This document shows, piece by piece, positions 45,139 through 52,029 of a stretch of DNA of 52,029 nucleotides. The position numbers were made by a program, and so were the translations under genes. The stretch is taken from the NCBI RefSeq assembly GCF_009684755.1, contig NZ_BLBC01000003.1:1-52029 (forward strand), in the 5' to 3' direction. Position 1 is the stretch's first letter. Every line of letters starts with the position of its first letter. A model generated the notes under the pieces. That model saw only the letters and a list, made by a program, of their open reading frames with translations. It ran no database searches and had not been told where the DNA came from. The stretch comes from Capnocytophaga felis. GTDB lineage: Bacteria; Bacteroidota; Bacteroidia; Flavobacteriales; Flavobacteriaceae.

Positions 45139-46224
45139 TTATTTAACTTCCAAATCATATTCTATTTCCCATTGGCGGTCAGCAGCCTCAACTATGATGA
45201 TTTTTAATTTCTGCTTCCCTTTCTGCGGAAAGCTAAATTGGTGTCCGTTGGGTTGTACTTTTTTTCCGTTTACAAAATAAGTAATTTGGGCAGAAGTATC
45301 AGCCAAATCATTGTAAAACAAATCGATAGTCTGCGGACAAGTACCATCATCATTGAGCGTACGCAGATGCGGAACACGTCTTACGTCATTGATATCGTAC
45401 CGCATTGATTGAGTTGTTCCCGTAATATTATTAGTATACTCGGAAGTACTTCCTCCTTTTACGGCTCTTACTTTGAAAGTATAATTGGTTTTCGGCTCCA
45501 AATCTCGCACTAAAAACGAATTGGTTGCAGTACGTTGCGGAGCTTGTGTACCCACCACAACTTCCCATTGTAATCCGGGGTTAGCTTCCTTATCCCACGA
45601 AAGCAAGGCTTCCCGTTGGAAAGTCTGAACCTGAAAACGAGTTGGAACGGATAACTGTGTATTTCCTCCGCCTGAATCGTTTTTGTACACTAATGATACA
45701 TCATCAATCAAAATGTAGCCACTCTCACTAGAACGACTCATTACAAAAGCTACTCCCATTTTGGTAACTCCAATAGGTACAGTAAGTTCCACCTCTCGTT
45801 TTTTCCATTCTGTAGCATTGGGAGTTACTTTCCCTTCAGAATCTCTTTTTATGGGATTTGAGTCATTGGCACTACCATACCAACTTATTACAAGTTCCAT
45901 ATTTTCACGAGTCATTGTTCCTTTATACCAATACGTCAGCAAATAAGTTGCTCCTTCTTGAACATCAATAGCCGCCGATTTGTAATTGTTATCAATCACG
46001 TAAAATTGACTTGCATTGGCATACAACTTAGGACAATATTTCCCCGAACGTGCCTGTTCATAACCGTATTTATCATTTCTAAAAAATGACCCCCACGAAA
46101 AACTCCAATTTTTAGGTTTATCATCAGAGATATATTCTTCAAACCCACCGTTAGGGATTAAATTTTGCTGTGCTTGGGCAATCCACGAAAGTCCCAAAAG
46201 CAATGTTACAAGTATTCGTTTCAT
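45139..46224 (-). CDS. Secreted carbohydrate-binding-like and FN3 domain protein
   Basis: The 361 residues have a Sec signal peptide (about 1-18, ending AQA, no lipobox Cys). An N-terminal jelly-roll starts with NLIPNGGFEEY (about 22-185), the pattern of CBM-like or DUF642-like modules. A fibronectin type III domain (about 195-275, with LLSWDK and YTFKVRAVKGG) and a C-terminal beta domain (about 280-361) follow. It probably sits at the cell surface or in the periplasm and binds a glycan or protein. It is co-oriented between the DUF4856 gene and the last lipoprotein. Confidence 0.82.
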   Translation of the reverse strand: MKRILVTLLLGLSWIAQAQQNLIPNGGFEEYISDDKPKNWSFSWGSFFRNDKYGYEQARSGKYCPKLYANASQFYVIDNNYKSAAIDVQEGATYLLTYWYKGTMTRENMELVISWYGSANDSNPIKRDSEGKVTPNATEWKKREVELTVPIGVTKMGVAFVMSRSSESGYILIDDVSLVYKNDSGGGNTQLSVPTRFQVQTFQREALLSWDKEANPGLQWEVVVGTQAPQRTATNSFLVRDLEPKTNYTFKVRAVKGGSTSEYTNNITGTTQSMRYDINDVRRVPHLRTLNDDGTCPQTIDLFYNDLADTSAQITYFVNGKKVQPNGHQFSFPQKGKQKLKIIIVEAADRQWEIEYDLEVK

Positions 46225-46264
46225 ATTTTATTTATTGTATTTTCTGATTGCTGTTGCTTGTTAC

Positions 46265-46319
46265 TTCTCGATACATTTTTCTTCCGCTATCGCTACAGAA
46301 AAACACTCGAACTGACGAA
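46265..46319. repeat. REP-like palindrome, core type 3
   Basis: It has the same ends as the elements at 49563-50660 (TTCTCGATAC and CACTCGAACTGACGA) but a different inner stem, TTTTTCT with AGAAAAA. It lies between the DUF4856 and FN3 genes. Confidence 0.7.
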
Positions 46320-46333
46320 CTATCCTTAATTTT

Positions 46334-47503
46334 TTACCTTTTTATTTGTTCTATCGAAATACCAAAAGGTTTTCCTACCTGCTCGGCAATGTACTTTAAA
46401 GAGCCTTGCGTTTGAGCATTGGAGAAAAGACGGTCTTTATCCCATAATCCGTTTCCGAGTAGAAATTGTTGCAAAAGATGTTGTATTTGCTCCCGAGAAT
46501 AATAAGGTCCTCCTTGCGGATTTCGGGCAAATTGCAAAGCATAAACAAGCCCATAAGCTCTTGAAATAAAAGGAAATGCGTATCCGCCTCTTTCATCTAA
46601 GTTGGCAAGGGTATTTTCTCCAATTAGTATGTTCATCGTACGTATGGCAATAGCTCGTGAGAGTTCCTCCCGAATGATGTGAAGATGTTGCTTCATATCC
46701 TCGTAGCGGTATCGTTCCAATTCGATGCGTCCTTGCACAAATGCGTTAAAAATACGCACTTCACTGTTTTTGAGCAAAGGAATACCTTCGGCACGTACCA
46801 GCGGACGTAAGAAAGTATAATATCCGTACGCCAAATCCCAATGATGCTCCAATTCGGTGTAATTTCGTCCGGGCGGAAGCACAACATCTTCGTGTTTTTT
46901 TCGAAGCGTTTCATTGTTAAGAAAACTTTCGTCAAGATGATAATTCAACGCCTTGTCCAAATAAATTGCTCCAAAAATTGCATATCTGAATGCCTCTGCC
47001 ACCACGATTCCTTTTTCGTCGGCAAAAGCCAAATTCACATCACCAATGTTGTTGCCTATATAACCTGTTCGCCCTTGTCGTAGTGCCTGTCGCCGAGTGT
47101 CGGAAGGACTCTCTGTGCCATACCCTCCAATTCGGGCGGAAGTTTTGATAAAATCGGTCAAATCTTTTTGAATCGCTTCCCGATTGGCTCGATGCAATTC
47201 CGATTTGGCAACTTCTTCATTAGGCTTTAAATGGCTGTAAACCCCATCGTTATAGTACCTGAAAGCTACCTGATAATCTGCCTGATTCATTATCCTCGCT
47301 TCTTTCAAATAGCTGTTGTACAATACATCTAACGGTTCTTTAAGCAAATTGCATTCCAATAAATCCACACTGCTACTTCCATTGCGGGAGAAGCTGTATT
47401 TGTATTCGGGCGGAAGCGGTTCCAAATATGCCGATTCCACCGTTTCGCCTTTGTTACAGGCAACAAGCATTAAAAGCATTGTAAATAACGTATATCTTTG
47501 CAT
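46334..47503 (-). CDS. DUF4856 lipoprotein
   Basis: The 389 residues have a lipoprotein signal ending MLVAC, then CNKGETVES. The rest is helical with LEHHWDLAYGYY (about 218), RREAIQKDLTDFIKT-type blocks and AIRTMNILIGENTLANLDERGG (about 293). It matches my recollection of DUF4856, a helical family related in shape to imelysin-type iron-regulated proteins. In imelysins such His/Asp/Glu blocks bind metal, so iron binding is plausible. It sits centrally in the iron-capture-like locus, 50 bases after an unrelated cytosolic gene. Confidence 0.82.
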   Translation of the reverse strand: MQRYTLFTMLLMLVACNKGETVESAYLEPLPPEYKYSFSRNGSSSVDLLECNLLKEPLDVLYNSYLKEARIMNQADYQVAFRYYNDGVYSHLKPNEEVAKSELHRANREAIQKDLTDFIKTSARIGGYGTESPSDTRRQALRQGRTGYIGNNIGDVNLAFADEKGIVVAEAFRYAIFGAIYLDKALNYHLDESFLNNETLRKKHEDVVLPPGRNYTELEHHWDLAYGYYTFLRPLVRAEGIPLLKNSEVRIFNAFVQGRIELERYRYEDMKQHLHIIREELSRAIAIRTMNILIGENTLANLDERGGYAFPFISRAYGLVYALQFARNPQGGPYYSREQIQHLLQQFLLGNGLWDKDRLFSNAQTQGSLKYIAEQVGKPFGISIEQIKR

Positions 47504-47553
47504 TTCATTTTGTTTTTACTCTTTCCTTCTTTTTAAGTGAATCATATTTTGAT

Positions 47554-47934
47554 TTATATTTCATTTTGAAATGGCGACTTAGCTTTTGCCATAAACAAAA
47601 TTAGTTTTTGAGGCATTGCCAACCACGAAGTGCCATCGTTTTTTTGTTTGGTGTGCCAAACGACTTCGCCTTGAGGATATTCCCACATTGTTACATCCGT
47701 TTCAAAGCAAAAAGGCGGAATCCACAATAATTTTATCTCACCATCGCCTTCCCAGCCTGCTTCCAAAAATAATTCTTTCACTACTGAAACATAACTTTCT
47801 GCATCTTCCAAAAACTCAGATGGAGAAACCAAAAAATGCAGATTATCAATATATTCATAACTTTCAATTCTAAAATTTCTAATTTCTTCTGGCGGATAAT
47901 TTATCACCATTTTTTTATCTATCGTATAAGCCAT
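47554..47934 (-). CDS. Small cytosolic protein of unknown function
   Basis: I do not recognise a named family in these 126 residues. There is no signal peptide or membrane helix, unlike the exported proteins on both sides. Blocks that look conserved are KLLWIPPFCFETDVTMWEYP, read as KLLWIPPFCFETD and MWEYPQGEVVWHTKQ, and DGTSWLAMP. The size and composition would fit an immunity or adaptor protein, but this is speculation. It lies 18 bases downstream of the propeller-like gene, and the two look like one inserted unit. Confidence 0.72.
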   Translation of the reverse strand: MAYTIDKKMVINYPPEEIRNFRIESYEYIDNLHFLVSPSEFLEDAESYVSVVKELFLEAGWEGDGEIKLLWIPPFCFETDVTMWEYPQGEVVWHTKQKNDGTSWLAMPQKLILFMAKAKSPFQNEI

Positions 47935-47952
47935 ATTTTTTCTATTTAAAAC

Positions 47953-48882
47953 TCATATAAGAACTCCCAATAGTTTTTTATCCTCAGATTGATGTTCAAC
48001 TGCCAAAATCATTTGCTTCTCTTCAAAAAAATGAAGGATAGATGTATGTTTTGGGGAAACAAATTCATTAACAATCTTTTCTTTTTGCAAAGAAAACTGC
48101 CAAATTTTGTTTTCTCCTATCAAAAATAATGATTTTTCATCTTGTGAAAGCATTATTTCAGTGAAATAATGTTCAAAATGATGTGTTTTTTGCTGTTTTT
48201 CCTCTGAAACAATTAAAATTTGACTCAAAGGTCTGAGCGTATCAGTACTCATTGCACCTGCTTTAAATTGCCCCAACTGAAAATAAAAATTGCCCCTTTT
48301 ATCCTTTATACCGTTGTGAAAAGTTTGGGTTTCCAACACAGTTTCCAAGCTATTTTTCGGTAAATTATAGCGTTGTACAACTCCATTTTTTGAACTGAAA
48401 ATCAAATAATTCTCCGCATTTTCTTTAATGATGTTACAGCACCAATCTTTTTTAGTAACTTTCTTTTGTAACATTTTGTTTTCCAAAAAATTAAATACTG
48501 AAATCGTTTTACCAGCATAATTCATCATCACCAAATTCCCTGTATCATCTCCTTGCATAAAAGAGGTGTATTTGGGTATGCCTTTATCAAATTTTTCTTC
48601 TATTTTCAGGAATTCTCGATTGATTTTCAGTATTTTATTATCTGTTATTGCAAAAATAAACTTGCCATCTGATGAAAAATACAGACAACGTATCATACTC
48701 CTTATCAACACATTCGCCGTTTCTTTACCTGAACTAAAAGAAACTCTACGCAGTCGCATTGAGCTATACATCGAAGTCCAGCCGTCTGCCAAGTAGAACT
48801 CATCAGGTGAAAAAGGATCGGCGGTTGGTTGTAAAATGCCAACGATGCTGTTTTTAAATGTCATTTCCCAAAGTATTTTCAT
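47953..48882 (-). CDS. Beta-propeller-like cytosolic protein
   Basis: The 309 residues have no signal peptide. They show repeated short beta segments of the kind DGKFIFAITDNKILKIN, GNLVMMNYAGKTISVFN, NYLIFSSKNGVVQRYN and EKSLFLIGENKIWQFS, suggesting a degenerate six- or seven-bladed WD40-like propeller. It could be a protein-binding platform. It is inserted, with the 126-residue gene downstream, into a locus that otherwise encodes exported proteins. The function is unknown. Confidence 0.72.
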   Translation of the reverse strand: MKILWEMTFKNSIVGILQPTADPFSPDEFYLADGWTSMYSSMRLRRVSFSSGKETANVLIRSMIRCLYFSSDGKFIFAITDNKILKINREFLKIEEKFDKGIPKYTSFMQGDDTGNLVMMNYAGKTISVFNFLENKMLQKKVTKKDWCCNIIKENAENYLIFSSKNGVVQRYNLPKNSLETVLETQTFHNGIKDKRGNFYFQLGQFKAGAMSTDTLRPLSQILIVSEEKQQKTHHFEHYFTEIMLSQDEKSLFLIGENKIWQFSLQKEKIVNEFVSPKHTSILHFFEEKQMILAVEHQSEDKKLLGVLI

Positions 48883-48911
48883 ATTTCTTGTGTCGAACTT
48901 AAATTAAGAAA

Positions 48912-49505
48912 CTACGGCAAAATAATATACTCGCAATAAGGTTGCGGAATTTTGTTAGGACCTTCGCTATTTTGGTTTTGCTTTGTACCAAGAGCAGGAA
49001 CTACCACCAAGCCGTCATCGGAAACCGCCGTGATACTTGCATTCACTCCCGAACCTCTGTCGCCAACTCCATTTACAGAAAGATACATCGGGAAACCGGA
49101 TTTTACCTTATACGTGAACACAAATTCCTTGTCCTTTTCCATAATGAAATTCAACGAGTTATCAGAAGCATCGCTTCCAACGGTTTGTATCTTTTTATCC
49201 GCCGTAATGAACCGCACCACATAACGGGATTTTGTAGCGTTTCGTTCCTCTCGATACCTGCATCTGAGAGTGATTTCATATTCACGCTGATTATCAAGCG
49301 TTACCCCCGGATAACGATAATTCTGTAAAGCCTCATCGGGGTCGCACGTACGTATTCTCATATCTTCATAGACGTTTTCGGGCTTTTCGATGGGTTTAAA
49401 CGGAAATAGCTTTTCGTAATCTTCCTCCGCAGGGTCGCTGTCCTTTACATTACAGGAAAAAAATCCGAGTAAACCTGCAAACAATATGTATTTTACATTT
49501 TTCAT
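48912..49505 (-). CDS. Small surface-type lipoprotein of the iron-capture-like locus
   Basis: The 197 residues have a lipoprotein signal ending GFFSC, then CNVKDSDPAEED. The Lys-Asp pair soon after the lipidated Cys resembles the export signal reported for surface lipoproteins in Capnocytophaga. The mature part is beta-rich (REYEITLRCRYREER, SRYVVRFITADKK, KEFVFTYKV). I do not recognise the domain. It is followed, 29 bases downstream, by the propeller-like gene and preceded by repeats. Confidence 0.78.
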   Translation of the reverse strand: MKNVKYILFAGLLGFFSCNVKDSDPAEEDYEKLFPFKPIEKPENVYEDMRIRTCDPDEALQNYRYPGVTLDNQREYEITLRCRYREERNATKSRYVVRFITADKKIQTVGSDASDNSLNFIMEKDKEFVFTYKVKSGFPMYLSVNGVGDRGSGVNASITAVSDDGLVVVPALGTKQNQNSEGPNKIPQPYCEYIILP

Positions 49506-49562
49506 TTATCTAAAAATTTCTTTTTTTGATGTGATATTCAGTTTAATTTTAGATTTCAACTC

Positions 49563-49920
49563 CGTCACTTCGAGTGAATTTTATCTCCATTGCATTGCGA
49601 TAAAATTTGTATCGAGAAGTGATTTCTTATATCCTAAAAAGTTCTCGATACGATTTGCTACGTTATACTTCGCAAATCACTCGAACTGACGAGTTACATT
49701 CTGCTTTACTTTTTTTATACATTCTCCATAAATGTATTTCTTTCTTTGAATCAACAATGTATTTAACTAATTATTCTATACTCTTACTTCCGTCACTTCG
49801 AGTGAATTTTATCGCAATGCAATGGAGATAAAATTTGTATCGAGAAGCGATTTCCTATATCCTAAAAAGTTCTCGATACGATTTGCTACGGCTTCGCTTC
49901 GCAAATCACTCGAACTGACA
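49563..49920. repeat. Left direct duplication flanking the GIY-YIG gene
   Basis: It contains two pairs of REP-like palindromes (49563-49619 and 49641-49693; 49791-49847 and 49869-49920) joined by a spacer (49694-49790). Core type 1 has the inner stem GATTTGC/GCAAATC. Core type 2 has AATTTTAT/ATAAAATT. All share the end motifs CTCGATAC and TCGAGTGA or their complements. It fills most of the 447-base gap between the lipoprotein and GIY-YIG genes; 49506-49562 shows nothing else. Confidence 0.85.
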
Positions 49921-49952
49921 AGCTCAATTCTATCACTCTGTCAATACAAAAC

Positions 49953-50249
49953 CTAATTTTCTTTATTAAATTTTTTCTTAGCTAAATTAGGTAAATCTTC
50001 ATAATTTCCTTCTATCAATGCTTGTTTTTTCTTTTGTGACCATTTCTTAATTTTCTTTTCAAATTCAATAGCTTGATTTATATCCGTAAAAGTTGCATAG
50101 TAAACCAATTCTACGGGTAATCTGCTTGCCGTGTACGAATTAGGATACTTACCCGATTGATGCTCTTTTAACCTTTCACCCAAATTGGAAGTAACTCCCG
50201 TATAAAAAGTTTTATCCGAACATAATAAAATGTACACAAACGACTCCAT
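49953..50249 (-). CDS. GIY-YIG nuclease family protein
   Basis: The 98 residues form a single GIY-YIG domain of the UPF0213/URI type. FVYILLCSDKTFYTGVTSNLGERL has the GIY as VYI and the YIG as YTG (read here as FVYILLCSDK and TFYTGVTSNLGERL). A His in LKEHQSGKYPNSYTA and the Glu in EFEKKIKKWSQ follow. Such small proteins cut or nick DNA; many are of unknown role. It is flanked by near-identical direct duplications of REP-like repeats, so it is a candidate for the agent that spreads or processes them. Confidence 0.88.
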   Translation of the reverse strand: MESFVYILLCSDKTFYTGVTSNLGERLKEHQSGKYPNSYTASRLPVELVYYATFTDINQAIEFEKKIKKWSQKKKQALIEGNYEDLPNLAKKKFNKEN

Positions 50250-50305
50250 ATTTTATTTTACCAATTTTAAAAGTTCTTAAACCAACATCATTTATACCTA
50301 CTCTC

Positions 50306-50660
50306 CATCACTTCGAGTGAATTTTATAGCAATGCAATGAAGATAAAATTTGTATCGAGAAGTAATTACACTTCCAAAAGTTCTCGATACGATTTGCTAC
50401 GTTACACTTCGCAAATCACTCGAACTGACAAGCTACATTCTGCTTTACTTTTTTTATACATTCTCCATAAATGTATTTCTTTATTTGAATCAACAATGTA
50501 TTTAACTAATTATTCTATACTCTTACTTCCGTCACTTCGAGTGAATTTTATCGCAATGTAATAGAGATAAAATTTGTATCGAGAAGCGATTTCTTATATC
50601 TTAAAAAGTTCTCGATACGATTTGCTACGCTACGCTTCGCAAATCACTCGAACTGACGAG
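50306..50660. repeat. Right direct duplication flanking the GIY-YIG gene
   Basis: It is the same arrangement as 49563-49920: palindromes at 50306-50362 and 50380-50430, spacer 50431-50528, palindromes at 50529-50586 and 50608-50660. The spacer differs from the left copy at very few positions, so the duplication is recent. The rest of the 453-base gap (50250-50305, 50661-50702) shows nothing else. Confidence 0.85.
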
Positions 50661-50702
50661 TTACATTCTGCTTTACTTTTATTCTACCAATTTTCGCAAT
50701 TC

Positions 50703-51746
50703 TTACATTTCTTCATCGGTAATTTCCGCCACAAAATAGGTGGGTTCGCCATCGGGATAAAGATGTTTGCTCACATACATTTCCCGTTTAAGAATCGCGT
50801 CATACACTTTCACCAATTCGCATACAAATTTATCACCCCGACGTTCAAAATCGCGAAAAATATACTTCTCCGTATAACGAAGCCCCGTGCGGAAGGTCAG
50901 CCCCTGCTCCGTTCCCACGTATCCCGAACCCAATCCGGTGCTTTCCTTGGCTATTCGCGGATTTACAAGGTCTGGTTTTTTATTGAAACGAAACAAATAG
51001 TACCGCTTTTCGATGATTTCTCTCAGAAATTGGTTATACTGAGGCGTTCCACGTGTACTACGAACAATCATATCGCTTTGAAAGAAAATACGACTTCCTT
51101 TGCGGATTACCACCTGCGGATTTTTCATCTGTTCGAAAATCTTTCGGTTTTTGTAAGATTCCGTAAGTGCATTATCGGTTGTATTGCGAGTATCTTCCCA
51201 ATCAATTGGCGACTTCAATTTTTCAAAAACGACATACTCCCGAGCTGGTTCAATGTACGAAGCTGTTTTGAAAACCAAATTATTTTCAAAATCTCTTCCT
51301 GCGTACATAAAATCAGAGTTTCCTGAAAATCGGTCGTTTACCAAGTGATGAATGTAATTAAAGGTGGTGAAACTAAGCTGTGTAAAGGTGTTTTGCTTGA
51401 TTTCAAACTCACTTTCTTTGGTTTCCACCATTGATTTACTGTCATAATCGGCACGCATTTGCACGGTTCCTTTATCATCAAATTTCATTAGGAAATAAAA
51501 TCCGCCATAGCCGTAACGCTCACGAAACAAGGGGTCTTTTTCCAAAATTTCATCTTTGTTAGCAAACAACAGCGAATCGGTTTTCGGAAAATAAAGCACC
51601 TTCCAACCATACGGAGCTTCGGTCAGTTCTTTACGTAACGCCTTGATGTTCTGCAAATTTCTGTCAGAAGGCGATACTTCCGAAGGCTCCTCTTTCTTAC
51701 AGGAAATCATTCCCACCAAAACTATCAAAAATAAATATCTTTTCAT
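50703..51746 (-). CDS. DUF4302 surface-type lipoprotein
   Basis: The 347 residues have a lipoprotein signal ending GMISC, then CKKEEPSEVSP. Lys-Glu-Glu right after the Cys matches the surface export signal reported in Capnocytophaga. The mature start NLQNIKALRKELTEAPYGWKVLYFP and GGFYFLMKFDDKGTVQMRAD are the marks by which I recognise DUF4302 (first block read as NIKALRKELTEAPYGWKV). It ends CELVKVYDAILKREMYVSKH and so on. The biochemical role is unknown; DUF4302 genes occur in Sus-like operons. It is the first complete gene of the locus visible here. Confidence 0.85.
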   Translation of the reverse strand: MKRYLFLIVLVGMISCKKEEPSEVSPSDRNLQNIKALRKELTEAPYGWKVLYFPKTDSLLFANKDEILEKDPLFRERYGYGGFYFLMKFDDKGTVQMRADYDSKSMVETKESEFEIKQNTFTQLSFTTFNYIHHLVNDRFSGNSDFMYAGRDFENNLVFKTASYIEPAREYVVFEKLKSPIDWEDTRNTTDNALTESYKNRKIFEQMKNPQVVIRKGSRIFFQSDMIVRSTRGTPQYNQFLREIIEKRYYLFRFNKKPDLVNPRIAKESTGLGSGYVGTEQGLTFRTGLRYTEKYIFRDFERRGDKFVCELVKVYDAILKREMYVSKHLYPDGEPTYFVAEITDEEM

Positions 51747-51791
51747 TAAAACTTAACTTTAAAATTCAATAAACATTTTCAGGTTGTGTTA

Positions 51792-51944
51792 TAAAAAGTA
51801 TGATGCTGGTTTTGATTGTCAGGCTGAGCAAAGTCAGCGAAGACTTGGAGCTGAGTATGTGCATTGAAGCCCTGTAATGATAAGGCTTCGACTACGCTCA
51901 GCCTGACAAAAACACTTCTTTTTTTAAGGGCATCATACTTTTTA
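51792..51944. repeat. Large nested palindrome with 15-base perfect ends
   Basis: The outer arms TAAAAAGTATGATGC (51792-51806) and its complement (51930-51944) are perfect. Inside them GTCAGGCTGAGC (51818-51829) pairs perfectly with 51896-51907, and GAAGCC (51866-51871) with GGCTTC (51884-51889) forms the tip. The element is 153 bases long and carries no gene. It lies in the leader of the DUF4302 gene and resembles a REP/MITE-type element. Confidence 0.82.
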
Positions 51945-51986
51945 CATCACCTTCCATTTTCAAATCCTCAAAAAACGTCATACTAT

Positions 51987-52029
51987 TTATTTTTTATTCC
52001 ATACGGTCGCCTTTTTACTCCGTACCGAC
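51987..52029 (-). CDS. Possible 3' end of the next upstream gene, cut by the window edge
   Basis: At the right edge the minus strand is open in two frames. One ends SVRSKKATVWNKK-stop at 51987-51989. The other ends RYGVKRRPYGIKNK-stop at 51983-51985. One of them is likely to be the C-terminus of the gene preceding DUF4302, expected to be a SusD-like or related exported protein. Too little is visible to decide. Confidence 0.25.
   Translation of the reverse strand, partial: SVRSKKATVWNKK

Noticed and set aside
50574-51326. Plus-strand frame of 250 codons overlapping the DUF4302 gene
   Set aside because: It is the shadow of the DUF4302 frame and begins inside a REP-like repeat; the minus-strand lipoprotein is clearly real.
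51898-51981. A 27-codon minus-strand frame between the right edge and the DUF4302 gene (begins MTFFEDLKMEGD)
   Set aside because: It ends inside the palindrome, has no clear ribosome site or family, and is short enough to be chance.

Overview
The window looks like a chromosomal segment of a low-GC flavobacterium (Bacteroidota), most likely Capnocytophaga or a close relative. The reasons are: many promoters with the Bacteroidota -7 motif TAnnTTTG, some with TTTG about 20 bases upstream; families typical of Flavobacteriia (HYC_CC_PP, the flavobacterial alanine dehydrogenase form, PNGase F, DUF4302/DUF4856 lipoproteins); and surface-type lipoproteins with Lys/Asp/Glu residues just after the lipidated Cys. 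The genus is an inference; no 16S rRNA or marker search was possible.

Region by region. 1-7400: a coiled-coil protein of unknown role, a structured intergenic RNA candidate that may be 6S-like, phosphoglycerate mutase, an ABC exporter, an ExbB-ExbD-TonB operon and FolC. 7500-14500: tRNA-Gly, RecQ, a small DUF4258-like protein, an alanine-dehydrogenase-family protein with an altered nucleotide loop, and a metal-linked trio (HYC_CC_PP protein, TonB-dependent receptor, secreted HMA protein). 14550-20000 is leftward: DCC oxidoreductase, FtsX/MacB permease, HAD phosphatase, DapB, an outer-membrane barrel, an ArsC-like protein and an NlpC/P60 protein lacking its catalytic Cys. 20000-24700 is a sugar block: BadF-type kinase, GapA, PfkA and a divergent FucP-type transporter. 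24750-30950 holds a cysteine desulfurase, palindromic repeat elements, a small unknown protein followed by a 21-base periodic array, a pentapeptide-repeat membrane protein, LysA and a degenerate Mur-ligase-like protein. 31000-43800 holds Lon, a DUF4112 protein, a PNGase F-like enzyme, a Gcr-type membrane protein, a GH3/serine-hydrolase fusion, and the FabH-AccB-AccC fatty-acid operon.

44180 to the right edge is the most accessory-looking part. It is a leftward run of exported proteins (two with DUF4302 and DUF4856 signatures, one FN3 protein, two unknown lipoproteins) whose first genes lie beyond the edge. It resembles the five non-SusC/SusD members of the Sus-like iron capture system reported for Capnocytophaga canimorsus. 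It is interrupted by two cytosolic genes and by a GIY-YIG gene bracketed by near-identical direct duplications made of REP-like palindromes. These palindromes share their ends but have different cores.

How the genes fit together: ExbB-ExbD-TonB would energise the TonB-dependent receptor of the metal trio and the predicted receptor of the right-hand locus. PNGase F and the GH3 enzyme would act on host glycoproteins or on recycled wall sugars. BadF kinase, PfkA and GapA feed sugars into glycolysis, and DapB and LysA make diaminopimelate and lysine. Several start codons were moved from the longest open frame because a good -7 element lies downstream of, or overlaps, the upstream start.
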